DNA of 64,000 bases from a bacterium. Lineage in GTDB: Bacteria; Actinomycetota; Acidimicrobiia; Acidimicrobiales; Bin134. Where the stretch lies: assembly GCA_026708015.1 (NCBI GenBank), contig JAPOVT010000013.1, positions 25,880-89,879 of the forward strand, written 5' to 3'. Position numbers and translations under genes: made by a program. Below the pieces are notes generated by a model, which was not told the origin of the DNA, searched no databases, and was given only the letters and a program-made list of their open reading frames with translations. Below, one piece after another: positions 44,199-53,384 of this stretch; position 1 is the stretch's first letter, and each line of letters begins with the position of its first letter.

Positions 44199-45578
44199 TC
44201 AGCTGAGCAGCCGTTGCATCATCCGGGCCAGCCGGGATCTTCTGCCGGTTAGTGCCTCTGTGCGGTCGGCGATGCCCATGATCCTCAACGCTCCGTTGAT
44301 GCCCAGCCACCGGAGCGGCTCGGGCTCCCATCGCCGGGACCGGTGTCCCACCCAGGGCAGGTCGGTGCGGGGAGAGTCGGTCTCGGTGATCAGCTCGGCC
44401 AGGGTCCGCCCGGCCAGGTTGGCGGCAGCCACCCCTTCGCCGACGTAGCCACCGCCCCAGGCCATGCCATTGTCCCGATCGAAGCCGACCGAGGGGAACC
44501 AGTCGCGGGGCACGCCCAGCACACCGCCCCAGCGGTGGGTGATGGCCACATCAGAGAGCATGGGGAGCAATTCGACCAGGGTCTTGATGATCCGGTCGTG
44601 GGTGCGGGACCTCTGTTCCACCGAACTGACAATTCTGGATCCGAAGTTGTAGGGCGCTCCCCGTCCTCCGAACGCGACCCGACCGTCGGCGGTCCGCTGG
44701 CCGTAGATGACCATGAACCGGTCATCGGTAAACGTCTGCCGGTGGCCCAATCCGATCTTTTCCCAGAGCACATCGTCGATGGGCTCGGTAGCCACCATCA
44801 GCGAATACAGCGGGGCCAATGTCCGGCGGTCCCCCTCCAATGTGCCGGTGTAGCCCTCTAGGGCTCGTACCACGACCTCGGCCTTGACAACTCCCTGGTC
44901 GGTGGTGACTCGGCCGGGCTCTATGGCGGTGGCGGCCGTGCCCTCGACAATCTTGCCGCCCAAGCGCTCAACCGCATCGCCGAGTCCCCGAACCAGCCGA
45001 GCTGGGTGGAGGGCCGCGGCGTGGGCGAAGAACATGCCGCCCACCACCCCGGTGGCGGCCAAATGGGCGCGGGCCTCGTCGGCGCCGAGCATCCGCATGT
45101 CGTGGTCGGTCAGCCCGTAAGCACCCTGGAAGAACTCGACCTGCTCCCGCTGGCGGATGAGGTGGGCCCGGTTGCGGGCCAGGCGGATGGCGCCGCCTTT
45201 GGCGTAGTGGCAGTCGATCCCCTCCCGCTCGGCCACCCGCCCCACCTCGTCGACCGCATCGTGCAGCGCGTGGAGAAACCGGCGGGCCGCATCGTTGCCG
45301 GCCACGGCCTCGTGCCGCTTGGGCCCGGCGGCCAGCTCTCCCACGCACCAGCCCCCGTTGCGACCCGACGCGCCGAAGCCCACGATGTCGCGTTCGATCA
45401 CCGTCACCCGCATCGACGGGTCGATGGCCAGGAGGTAGTAGGCGGTCCACAGCCCGGTATAGCCCCCGCCCACGATGGCAACGTCGACGTCGGCATCACC
45501 GGTTAGCGGGAAGCGGGGCTCAAACGAACCAGGACAGGTGTCGTGCCAAAACGAACAATCCCTATAGCGGTCGCTCAA
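44199..45578 (-). CDS. FAD-dependent amine oxidase (DAO family), second of a pair
   Basis: 459 residues. FAD-binding VAIVGGGYTGLWTAYYL near residue 30, FGASGRNGGWCVGEL near 65 and a C-terminal WGGGYVGEGVAAANLAG fit DadA/PuuB-type flavin oxidases. Start TTG 45578 overlaps the upstream gene stop as TTGA; the frame is open much further 5' but overlaps that gene. Likely oxidises a (glutamyl-)polyamine or related amine; the substrate is inferred from the neighbours. Confidence 0.85.
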   Translation of the reverse strand: MSDRYRDCSFWHDTCPGSFEPRFPLTGDADVDVAIVGGGYTGLWTAYYLLAIDPSMRVTVIERDIVGFGASGRNGGWCVGELAAGPKRHEAVAGNDAARRFLHALHDAVDEVGRVAEREGIDCHYAKGGAIRLARNRAHLIRQREQVEFFQGAYGLTDHDMRMLGADEARAHLAATGVVGGMFFAHAAALHPARLVRGLGDAVERLGGKIVEGTAATAIEPGRVTTDQGVVKAEVVVRALEGYTGTLEGDRRTLAPLYSLMVATEPIDDVLWEKIGLGHRQTFTDDRFMVIYGQRTADGRVAFGGRGAPYNFGSRIVSSVEQRSRTHDRIIKTLVELLPMLSDVAITHRWGGVLGVPRDWFPSVGFDRDNGMAWGGGYVGEGVAAANLAGRTLAELITETDSPRTDLPWVGHRSRRWEPEPLRWLGINGALRIMGIADRTEALTGRRSRLARMMQRLLS

Positions 45579-46981
45579 GAGTCGAACCCCACCCCGAACC
45601 GATCGAGCAGGCTCAGCCAGGCACCCCGCTTGCCCTCTCGCCGATCTGCCCTCTGGAGGGCCTTTCGGGTGAGCTGGATGCTGGCCCAGCGGGCGGGCTC
45701 TGGAGGGAACGGCACGGGGGGTTTGCGCACCATCTGGAGCTCGGTGCGCTCGGTTTGGTGGCCGTACACCAGGTCGAGGGCCACCCGGGCCCCGAACCGG
45801 CTGGCCCCCACCCCGAGGCCGGTATAACCCGCAACCCATGCCAAGCGACCTTTGAGCGCGATGCCCCAGGCAGCAGAGAATCGGGTTGTGGCACCGATAG
45901 GACCGCCCCAGCGGTGGCTGAACGAAAGCCCTTCAAGCTGGGGAAACGTCTGAAAGAAGTGTTCTGCGAGCCGCTGATGGCTTGCTTCGCTCTGGTCGTG
46001 GCGGGCGTCCAAACCGTTGTTGAAGTGATAGGTGGCGTCGTAGCCGCCCCACAGAATCCGATCATCGGCAGACAGTCGGTAGTAGTGGAAGAGGTTCGAC
46101 ACATCGCCCATGCCCTCCCGCTCGGCCCATCCCACCGAGGCCATCTGCTCAGCCGACAACGGCTCGGTCATCAGTACGTGGTCGTACACCGGGACCAGGT
46201 AGCGGCGGGGACGCCGGACCGGACCCGGATAGGCATTCACAGCCATCACCGCTTTATCGGCCCGTACCCGCCCGGCTGGCGTGCGAATCACGACGCGGTT
46301 GCCCTCGCGCTCCACGGAAACAGCCCGAGAGTTATCGCACACGACCCCTCCCAGCGCCTCAACTGCCCCCCGCAGCCCCCACCCCAACCGGGCCGGGTCC
46401 ACGAGGGCAATGTCATTGCGGCGGATCATCCCGCCTATGTAGGTGGGAGAGCTTACCCGAGCCCTTATCTGCTCGGCATCGAGCAGGTCGACGTCTTCGC
46501 CGTAAGCCCGATGGTGGTGGATTTCCTCGGCCAGAGAGTCCATATGCCAAGGTTCGGTGGCCACTCCGATCTCGGCGCTGGGGCGGAAGTCGGCATCAAT
46601 CCCGAATTTCGTCAGGCTGGCGGCCAACCCGGCCAGGTTCTCCCGCCCCAACCGAACCAGTGTCTCGACTTCGTCGGGCCAATGGGAGATGCCATTGGCC
46701 AGCCCGTGGGTCAGCGACGAGTCGCAGAATCCGCCGTTTCGAGAGCTGGCCCCGAAGCCGCACTGCTCGGCCTCCAGCACGACCACTCGAAGGCAGGGTC
46801 GATCCTCCATCGCCTGAAGCGCGGTCCACAGTCCGGAAAATCCACCGCCGATAACTGCCAAGTCGGCATCGACTTCCCCGGCCAACGCTGGAGCAGGTGC
46901 TGGGGCCTCGCCGTTGTCCGACCAGAACACCGCCGGCTTTGCGGCAGCCAGTGCCTGCGGCGCCCAGCTCTTCGCGGTCAT
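45575..46981 (-). CDS. FAD-dependent amine oxidase (PuuB-like), first of a pair
   Basis: 468 residues with LAVIGGGFSGLWTALQA near residue 41, FGASSRNGGFCDSSL near 75 and C-terminal WVAGYTGLGVGASRFG, as in gamma-glutamylputrescine oxidases. It overlaps its paralogue downstream and lies 54 nt after an aldehyde dehydrogenase, so amine oxidation is probably followed by aldehyde oxidation. No PuuA-type glutamyl ligase is seen in the window. Confidence 0.85.
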   Translation of the reverse strand: MTAKSWAPQALAAAKPAVFWSDNGEAPAPAPALAGEVDADLAVIGGGFSGLWTALQAMEDRPCLRVVVLEAEQCGFGASSRNGGFCDSSLTHGLANGISHWPDEVETLVRLGRENLAGLAASLTKFGIDADFRPSAEIGVATEPWHMDSLAEEIHHHRAYGEDVDLLDAEQIRARVSSPTYIGGMIRRNDIALVDPARLGWGLRGAVEALGGVVCDNSRAVSVEREGNRVVIRTPAGRVRADKAVMAVNAYPGPVRRPRRYLVPVYDHVLMTEPLSAEQMASVGWAEREGMGDVSNLFHYYRLSADDRILWGGYDATYHFNNGLDARHDQSEASHQRLAEHFFQTFPQLEGLSFSHRWGGPIGATTRFSAAWGIALKGRLAWVAGYTGLGVGASRFGARVALDLVYGHQTERTELQMVRKPPVPFPPEPARWASIQLTRKALQRADRREGKRGAWLSLLDRFGVGFDS

Positions 46982-47035
46982 CTCGCTCTGCCTAAGGCAA
47001 CTTTGCCACTGCTTGCATCAAGGGCATAGCCGAGC

Positions 47036-48457
47036 TCAGTGCTTCACCATGACGTGCTTGAGCTCGGTGTAGTGGTCGAGGGCGTAGAGCGACATGTCCT
47101 TGCCGTAGCCCGACTGCTTGAAGCCGCCGTGGGGCATCTCCGAGATGATCGGGATGTGGTCGTTCACCCACACCGTGCCGAACCGTAGTCCCTTGGCCAT
47201 GCGCATGGCCCGGCCCACGTCGTTGGTCCACACGCTGGCGGCCAGCCCGTAGTCGCAGTCGTTGGCCCAGGCCAGCGCGGTCTCCTCATCGGGTACTGCC
47301 TGCACGGTGATGACCGGGCCGAACACTTCCCGCTGCACGATCTCCGACGCCTGGTCCACTCCGACCACCACCGAGGGCTGGTAGAAGTAGCCCTCGCTGT
47401 CGCGCGGGCCGCCCCCGATGGTGATCTCGGCACCGGCCTCGGCCGCCCGGTCGACGTACCCCGACACCCGGCCCAGTTGGACGTCGGACACCAGTGGACC
47501 CATTTCGGTGTCCTCGTCGGTGGGGTCGCCGGTGACCACCGAGCCGGCAGCATCGGTGAGCTGGGCCACGAAATCGTCGTGCACTTTGGCCCCGGCGATC
47601 ACCCGGCACGGCGCGGTGCAGTCTTGGCCGGTGTTGTAGAAGCTGTTGTCGCGCAAATTGGCCACCACCGCCTCGATGTCGGCATCGTCGAACACGATCA
47701 CCGGCGCCTTCCCGCCGAGTTCGAGATGAACCCTCTTGAGCGAGTCCGACGCCTCTTGGGCCACCGACTTTCCGGCGGCCACCGACCCGGTGAGCGACAC
47801 CATGGCCACATCGGGGTGCTGCACCAGCGGCACGCCGGCGGCTTGGCCCTGGCCGCACACCACGTTGAGGACTCCCGGGGGAAGCACGTCGGCGAGCAAC
47901 TCGGCCAGTCGCAAAGTGGTATAGGGGGTGAGCTCGGAGGGCTTCAGCACCACGGTGTTGCCTACCGCCAGCGGCGGGCCGAGCTTCCACGTGGCCATGA
48001 ACAGCGGATAGTTCCACGGGGCGATGGAGCCCACCACCCCGATGGGGTCGCGGCGCACCATCGAGGTGTAGCCCTCGAGATATTCACCAGCGGCCTTGCC
48101 GTCGAGGAAGCGCCCCGCGGAGGCGAAGAACCGCCAGTTGTCGCACAGCTGATCCATTTCGAACTCGATGATCGACACCGGCTTGCCCACGTTCTCGCAC
48201 TCGAGCTCGGACAGCTCGGCCACGTTCTCCTCCACGATGTCGGCCACCTTGTGGAGGAGCTCGCTGCGCACCCGGGGGGTTTTGGCCGACCATTCGGGGA
48301 AGGCCGCGGCCGCCGCTTGGACCGCGGCGTCCACGTCAGCCGCCGAGCTGGACGCCACCTCACCGATAACTTTCCCGGTGGCCGGATTCACCACCTCGTC
48401 GGTCGCCCCCTCAATGGCCGGCTGGAACTTCCCATTGATGTAGTTGTCCGTCAGCAT
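47036..48457 (-). CDS. Aldehyde dehydrogenase (gamma-aminobutyraldehyde type)
   Basis: 473 residues. Start MLTDNYINGKFQPA at ATG 48457 with GGGGG upstream. Hallmarks: PWNYPLFMATWKL, LTGSVAAGKSV, ELGGKAPVIV near 245 and the catalytic Cys in NTGQDCTAPCR near 280. The sequence resembles NAD-dependent aminobutyraldehyde dehydrogenases, which turn 4-aminobutanal from putrescine into GABA. First gene of the minus-strand half of the polyamine locus, divergent from the aminotransferase at 48639. Confidence 0.9.
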   Translation of the reverse strand: MLTDNYINGKFQPAIEGATDEVVNPATGKVIGEVASSSAADVDAAVQAAAAAFPEWSAKTPRVRSELLHKVADIVEENVAELSELECENVGKPVSIIEFEMDQLCDNWRFFASAGRFLDGKAAGEYLEGYTSMVRRDPIGVVGSIAPWNYPLFMATWKLGPPLAVGNTVVLKPSELTPYTTLRLAELLADVLPPGVLNVVCGQGQAAGVPLVQHPDVAMVSLTGSVAAGKSVAQEASDSLKRVHLELGGKAPVIVFDDADIEAVVANLRDNSFYNTGQDCTAPCRVIAGAKVHDDFVAQLTDAAGSVVTGDPTDEDTEMGPLVSDVQLGRVSGYVDRAAEAGAEITIGGGPRDSEGYFYQPSVVVGVDQASEIVQREVFGPVITVQAVPDEETALAWANDCDYGLAASVWTNDVGRAMRMAKGLRFGTVWVNDHIPIISEMPHGGFKQSGYGKDMSLYALDHYTELKHVMVKH

Positions 48458-48564
48458 GGTCGTGCTACCCCCGCTCTCGTTGTTGCATTGCTCATATTGC
48501 AGCACCAAACCCGCACAATCAAGCCCCTGTTTCGGTAAAAACTAGTTGTGGAATTAAAAATCAC

Positions 48565-48579
48565 AACCGAATCGGTTGC
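48565..48579. promoter_or_regulatory. Dyad operator 1 of the polyamine locus
   Basis: Perfect 7-1-7 palindrome CAACCGA-A-TCGGTTG between the divergent starts at 48457 and 48639. A likely target for the Lrp-type regulator encoded at 50013. Confidence 0.6.
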
Positions 48580-48602
48580 ACAAGTGGCCATTCTGGTGTT
48601 AA

Positions 48603-48618
48603 ATCGGTATTCACCGAT
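48603..48618. promoter_or_regulatory. Dyad operator 2 of the polyamine locus
   Basis: ATCGGT-ATTC-ACCGAT, sharing the ATCGGT/ACCGA half-sites of operator 1 and lying 21 nt upstream of the aminotransferase start. Confidence 0.6.
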
Positions 48619-48638
48619 CGGAGCAGAGGGCGCTATAG

Positions 48639-49997
48639 ATGCAGCACGACGATTTGGTCGCGTTGGCCGACCGCCACTTGTGGGGCCACTTCAGCAGTCT
48701 GGGCAGCGCCGTCGACCGCATGAGGGTCATGGAGCGAGGCGACGGGTGCTACGTCTGGGACGCCAAGGGCAACCGATACCTCGACGGCTTGGCCGGCCTG
48801 TTCGTCTCCCAAGTGGGACACGGACGCGAAGAGCTGGCCGAGGCTGCCGGGCGCCAGGCATCGCAGCTCGGCTACTTCCCGATCTGGACCTACGCCCATC
48901 CCAGCGCGGTGGAGCTGGCCGCTCGCCTGGCCTCGTTCACACCCGGCGATCTCAACCGGGTGTTCTTCACCACGGGCGGTTCGGAAGCAGTGGAGTCGGC
49001 CTGGAAGCTCGCCCGCCAGTACTTCAAGGTGATCGGCCAGCCCGAGCGGCACAAGGTGGTCAGCCGCGATCTCTCGTACCACGGTACGTCTTTGGGCGCA
49101 CTGTCTATCACGGGGCTGGAGTCCATTCGCGAGCCCTTTGAGCCCCTCGTGCCCGGCGCGTTCCACGCCGCCAACACCAACCGCTATCGCTGCCAGCTGT
49201 GCGCTAGCTGCGACGCCTGCACGCTGGCCTGCGCCGACGACATCGAGCAGGCCATCCTGCGAGCCGGCCCCGAGACGGTGGCCGCGGTGTTCGTGGAGCC
49301 GGTGCAGAACTCCGGCGGGTGCTTCGTGCCACCCGACGGGTACTTCGCCCGCCTCCGCGAGATCTGCGATCGATACGGAGTCCTGCTGGTGTCCGACGAG
49401 GTCATCTGCGCGTTCGGCCGCCTGGGCAGCATGTTCGGCTCCGAGCGGCTCGACTACGTCCCCGACATCATCACCTGTGCCAAGGGCATGACATCGGGCT
49501 ATGCGCCGTTGGGGGCCATGATCGCCACCGACCGCCTCGCCGAGCCGTTCGTGGGCACCGACGAATCATTCCTGCACGGGTTCACCTTTGCCGGGCATCC
49601 GGTGAGCTGCGCGGTGGCCATGGCCAACCTCGACATATTCGAGAAGGAGCACCTGCTTCACCACGTGCAAGCCAATGAGGGCCCCTTCCAGGCCGCCCTC
49701 GAAGACCTGGCCGATCTGCCGATTGTCGGGGAGATCCGGGGCATGGGCTACTTCTACGGCATCGAGCTGGTGAAGGACCGGGACACCCGGGAATCGTTCA
49801 CCGAGGAGGAAGCCGAATCGCTGCTGCGGGGGTTTCTCACCAACCGCCTTCTCGATCTGGGGCTGATCTGCCGTGCCGACGATCGGGGCGAGCCCGTCAT
49901 TCAGCTCTCGCCGCCCCTGATCGCCGGCCCCGACGAATTCGAGCGCATCAACCAGATCCTGCGCACTGCACTGACCGAGGCCCAGGCCCGGTTTTAG
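48639..49997 (+). CDS. Class III PLP aminotransferase (polyamine type)
   Basis: 452 residues. PLP-enzyme features: LDGLAGLFVSQVGHG near residue 50, FFTTGGSEAVESAWKLAR near 110, YHGTSLGA near 150, acidic DEV in LLVSDEVICAFGR near 250 and the PLP lysine in CAKGMTSGYAPLG near 280. Likely moves the amino group of putrescine or similar to pyruvate or 2-oxoglutarate. A cysteine-rich stretch (CQLCASCDACTLAC) lies near residue 190. The ATG is preceded by GGAGCAGAGG. Divergent from the aldehyde dehydrogenase. Confidence 0.9.
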   Translation: MQHDDLVALADRHLWGHFSSLGSAVDRMRVMERGDGCYVWDAKGNRYLDGLAGLFVSQVGHGREELAEAAGRQASQLGYFPIWTYAHPSAVELAARLASFTPGDLNRVFFTTGGSEAVESAWKLARQYFKVIGQPERHKVVSRDLSYHGTSLGALSITGLESIREPFEPLVPGAFHAANTNRYRCQLCASCDACTLACADDIEQAILRAGPETVAAVFVEPVQNSGGCFVPPDGYFARLREICDRYGVLLVSDEVICAFGRLGSMFGSERLDYVPDIITCAKGMTSGYAPLGAMIATDRLAEPFVGTDESFLHGFTFAGHPVSCAVAMANLDIFEKEHLLHHVQANEGPFQAALEDLADLPIVGEIRGMGYFYGIELVKDRDTRESFTEEEAESLLRGFLTNRLLDLGLICRADDRGEPVIQLSPPLIAGPDEFERINQILRTALTEAQARF

Positions 49998-50012
49998 GTG
50001 GAAGGTGGACCG

Positions 50013-50471
50013 ATGACCGCGGTATTCGATCTCGACGACATCGACAAGGCCATCATCCGCGAGCTGCAAGTTGATGGCCGGCTGCCCCACGCCCAGATCG
50101 CGCCGCTGGTCGGGCTGTCCCAGGCCGCCACCCGCCAACGGGTCAACCGTCTGATCGAGCGGGGGGTCATCCAGGTGGTGGCGGTGACCGACCCGGTGGC
50201 GCTGGGACTGGGCTACCAAGCTTTGGTGGGGGTCACCGTGTCGGGAGATGCCCGGTGCGTGGCCGACGCCATCGCCGAGATCAGCGAGGCCGAGTACGTG
50301 ATCATCGTGGCCGGGCGGTTCGACATCATCACCGAGATTGTGTGCGCCAACAGCGACGCCTTCATGTCGGTGGTCAACGACCGCATCCGGGCCATTCCCG
50401 GCGTGGTGACCTTGGAAACGCTGAACTACCTGCGGCTGGTCAAGCAGACCTACAGCTGGGGCACAGGCTGA
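50013..50471 (+). CDS. Lrp/AsnC family regulator
   Basis: 152 residues. N-terminal HTH (DKAIIRELQVDGRLPHAQIAPLVGLSQAATRQRVNRL) and C-terminal RAM effector domain (YVIIVAGRFDIITEIV). ATG 50013 has AAGGTGG upstream and is preferred to GTG 49998. The stop overlaps the potA start (TGATG). It probably senses a polyamine or amino acid and controls the locus through the dyads at 48565 and 48603. Confidence 0.92.
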   Translation: MTAVFDLDDIDKAIIRELQVDGRLPHAQIAPLVGLSQAATRQRVNRLIERGVIQVVAVTDPVALGLGYQALVGVTVSGDARCVADAIAEISEAEYVIIVAGRFDIITEIVCANSDAFMSVVNDRIRAIPGVVTLETLNYLRLVKQTYSWGTG

Positions 50472-51565
50472 TGAGCGACGGGGGGAACGATCCGGTGAGC
50501 GGCCAGACCGCCGCGGTGGAGCTCTCGGCCATCACCAAGCGCTTCGGCTCGGTGGTGGCGGTGGACAACGTGGACCTGGAGATCGCCGACGGCGAGTTCT
50601 TCGCCCTGCTGGGGCCTTCGGGCTGCGGCAAGACCACCACATTGCGCATGGTCGCCGGGCTGGAGTTTCCCACCGAGGGCAGCCTCAAGATCTTCGGCAA
50701 CGAGGCCGGCACGCTGCCGCCCAACAAGCGCCCGGTCAACACCGTCTTCCAGGACTACGCCCTGTTCCCCCACATGACGGTGGAGGCCAACGTGGCCTTC
50801 GGGCTCAAGATGCAGCGAGTGGCCAAAACCGAGATCGCCGACCGGGTGCAGGAGGCCATCAGCCTGGTTCGCCTCGAGGGCTTGGAGCAGCGCCGGTCCC
50901 AGCAGCTGTCAGGCGGCCAGCGCCAGCGGGTGGCGCTGGCCCGAGCGCTGGTCAACCGGCCCAAGGTGCTGCTGCTCGACGAACCGCTGGGCGCCCTCGA
51001 CCTCAAGCTGCGCCAAGAGATGCAGGGCGAGCTGAAGGCGCTTCAGCGCGAGGTGGGCATAACCTTCGTCTTCGTCACCCATGATCAAGAAGAGGCCCTG
51101 ACCATGGCCGATCGGATCGGGGTGATGAACGAGGGCGATCTCCTCCAGGTGGGAACCCCGGCGGAGATCTACGAGCACCCGGTGAATCGCTTCGTGGCCA
51201 ACTTCATAGGCCAGACCAACCTGCTCGATGCCTCCGTGGTGTCGAACAACACGGTGTGCCTGGCCAACGGGGTGCACATACCCGGCAAGTCGGACCTCCC
51301 CGTCGGCACCCGGGTGGCGGTGTGCCTGCGACCGGAGCGGGCCGGGATGCACCCACCCGAAGAAGTCCCTGCTGATCAGCAATCGGTGGTCGGCCGCCTG
51401 GAGGGCGTGACCTATCTGGGCAACGCGCTGGTGTACACGGTGGCGCTCGACTGGGCCCGGCTGGAGGTCCGCCGCGAGAACCAGCCCGGCGGCTACCGGC
51501 CCCATGTCGGCCAAGAAGTGGCCGTGTCGTGGACGCTCGACGCGATCTCGGTGGTGCGGGCATGA
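50471..51565 (+). CDS. potA: Spermidine/putrescine ABC transporter ATPase
   Basis: 364 residues. Walker A GPSGCGKTT near residue 48, Q-loop VFQDYALFPHMTV, signature LSGGQRQRVALARAL, Walker B VLLLDEPLGALD, H-loop VFVTHDQEEALTMADR, then a C-terminal TOBE domain. Start ATG 50471 overlaps the regulator stop, and its own stop overlaps potB by 4 nt. Confidence 0.94.
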   Translation: MSDGGNDPVSGQTAAVELSAITKRFGSVVAVDNVDLEIADGEFFALLGPSGCGKTTTLRMVAGLEFPTEGSLKIFGNEAGTLPPNKRPVNTVFQDYALFPHMTVEANVAFGLKMQRVAKTEIADRVQEAISLVRLEGLEQRRSQQLSGGQRQRVALARALVNRPKVLLLDEPLGALDLKLRQEMQGELKALQREVGITFVFVTHDQEEALTMADRIGVMNEGDLLQVGTPAEIYEHPVNRFVANFIGQTNLLDASVVSNNTVCLANGVHIPGKSDLPVGTRVAVCLRPERAGMHPPEEVPADQQSVVGRLEGVTYLGNALVYTVALDWARLEVRRENQPGGYRPHVGQEVAVSWTLDAISVVRA

Positions 51566-52473
51566 CGATGGTCGCCGACCGGCCCGAGGGACTCGAGGAC
51601 GCGGCCGTCGCCACTCCCGAGTTCGAGAAGGCCGCCGAGCGGGCCGCATCTCGGCGAGGCTTCCTGCTGTCGCTCCCGGCCTACGCCTACCTGGTGCTGT
51701 TCTTCGCCGTCCCGCTGGGGATCGTGATGATCTACTCGTTCGCCACTCGGAACCGGTTCGGCGGTACCGACCTCTCGGGCTGGAACCTCGACGCCTATCG
51801 CAAACTGGGCGAGCCCATCGTTCGGGACATCCTGTTCCGGTCGCTGTGGCTGGCCATCCTCACCACGCTGATCTGTCTGGTGGTGGCCTACCCGTTCGCC
51901 TACTTCATCGCCACCCGGACGCCCCTGGTCCGCAACCTGATGCTCGTCTTCGTGATGATCCCGTTCTGGACCAACTTCCTGGTCCGCAACTACGCCTGGC
52001 GGGTGCTGTTGGGCAACGACGGGCTCTTCACCAACATCTCCGAAGCCCTCGGCCTGGGAGAGCGAGAGCTGCTGTTCACCACCTCGGCGGTGGTTATCGG
52101 GCTGGTCTACGGCTTCTTGCCGTTCATGGTGCTGCCCCTCTACGCGTCCATCGAGCGGATCGACCTCAGCCTGGTCGAGGCCAGTCGCGACCTCTACGCG
52201 TCGGGCTTCCAGACGTTCCGGCGGGTTCTGCTCCCGCTGTCGATGCCCGGGGTGATCGCCGGGTCGATCCTGGTGTTCGTGCCCAGCCTGGGCGCCTATG
52301 TGACCCCCGAGATCCTGGGCGGGGCCAAGACCACCCTGCTCGGTTCCTACATCGTCACCCAATTCCTCACCGCCAGGAATTGGCCGGTGGGGGCGTCGCT
52401 GTCGTTCGTGCTGATGGCGGTGATGCTGGTCGCCACCTTGGTGTACTTCCGAACCGGGGGCCGGAACCTATGA
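51562..52473 (+). CDS. potB: Spermidine/putrescine ABC permease PotB
   Basis: 303 residues, six predicted membrane helices, with the permease EAA-loop (VEASRDLYASGFQTFRRVLLPLSMPGV) near residue 215. The N-terminus has a cytoplasmic extension of about 40 residues. Coupled to potA and potC by ATGA overlaps (51562-51565 and 52470-52473). Confidence 0.94.
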   Translation: MTMVADRPEGLEDAAVATPEFEKAAERAASRRGFLLSLPAYAYLVLFFAVPLGIVMIYSFATRNRFGGTDLSGWNLDAYRKLGEPIVRDILFRSLWLAILTTLICLVVAYPFAYFIATRTPLVRNLMLVFVMIPFWTNFLVRNYAWRVLLGNDGLFTNISEALGLGERELLFTTSAVVIGLVYGFLPFMVLPLYASIERIDLSLVEASRDLYASGFQTFRRVLLPLSMPGVIAGSILVFVPSLGAYVTPEILGGAKTTLLGSYIVTQFLTARNWPVGASLSFVLMAVMLVATLVYFRTGGRNL

Positions 52474-53384
52474 GCAGCACCGTCCAGCCCCGGGGCACCA
52501 CCAAGATCGCCCTCACGGCCCACTCCTGGCTCGTCTACCTGTTCTTCTTCGCCCCCATCTTCGTGCTGATCGTGTTCTCCTTCAGCGACGACCGCAACGT
52601 GGGCCGGTGGGGCGGCTTCACGCTGGAGTGGTACCAAGACTTCGTCGAGCACAGCCAGCTCCAGAACGCGGTGTGGGTATCGATCCGAGTGGCCCTGCTC
52701 TCCACGGTCATCTCGGTGGTGCTGGGCACGCTGGCCGCCCTGGCCTTGGAGCGGTTCAAGTTCAAGGGCCGCAAGGTGTTCGACGCCCTGCTCTATCTCC
52801 CCATCATCATCCCCGACGTGACCATGGCGGTGATGATGCTGCTGTTCTTCGCCGAGTTCTTCGAGATTCTCGACTCGGTGTTCGGCTGGGATGTCCAGAA
52901 GGGATTGGGCTCCATCACCATCAGCCACATCGCCTTCAACATCAGCTTCGTGTCGGTGGTGGTGCGGGCTCGACTGGCGGGAATGAGCGAGGTGCTGGAG
53001 GAGGCCGCCCTCGACCTCTACGCCACCCGGTGGAAGACGTTTCGCTATGTGACCTTCCCCCAGATCGTGCCCGGCGTGGCCGGCGGGGCCCTGCTGGCCC
53101 TCACCCTGTCGCTCGACGACGTGGTCATCACCCAGTTCGCCGCCGGCCCGGGCGCCACCACCCTCCCGGTGTTCGTGTTCGGCCTCATCCGCCGGGGGGT
53201 CACGCCGCTGATCAACGCCACCTCGGTGATCATGCTGGCCGCATCGGTTTTCCTCGTCGCCCTGTCGCTGGCCTTCCAGCAGTTCAGCGGCCGCACCGGC
53301 CGCCCATCGCTGCGCGCCGCCCGGCAAGCAATGTCCGCCAAACCCAATACCAATACCCAACCCAAAGAGGGGATATACCAATGA
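52470..53384 (+). CDS. potC: Spermidine/putrescine ABC permease PotC
   Basis: 304 residues, six predicted helices, EAA-loop EEAALDLYATRWKTFRYVTFPQIVPGV near residue 175. The C-terminus (SLRAARQAMSAKPNTNTQ) is cytoplasmic. Starts at ATG 52470 inside an ATGA overlap with potB and ends in one with potD. Confidence 0.94.
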   Translation: MSSTVQPRGTTKIALTAHSWLVYLFFFAPIFVLIVFSFSDDRNVGRWGGFTLEWYQDFVEHSQLQNAVWVSIRVALLSTVISVVLGTLAALALERFKFKGRKVFDALLYLPIIIPDVTMAVMMLLFFAEFFEILDSVFGWDVQKGLGSITISHIAFNISFVSVVVRARLAGMSEVLEEAALDLYATRWKTFRYVTFPQIVPGVAGGALLALTLSLDDVVITQFAAGPGATTLPVFVFGLIRRGVTPLINATSVIMLAASVFLVALSLAFQQFSGRTGRPSLRAARQAMSAKPNTNTQPKEGIYQ

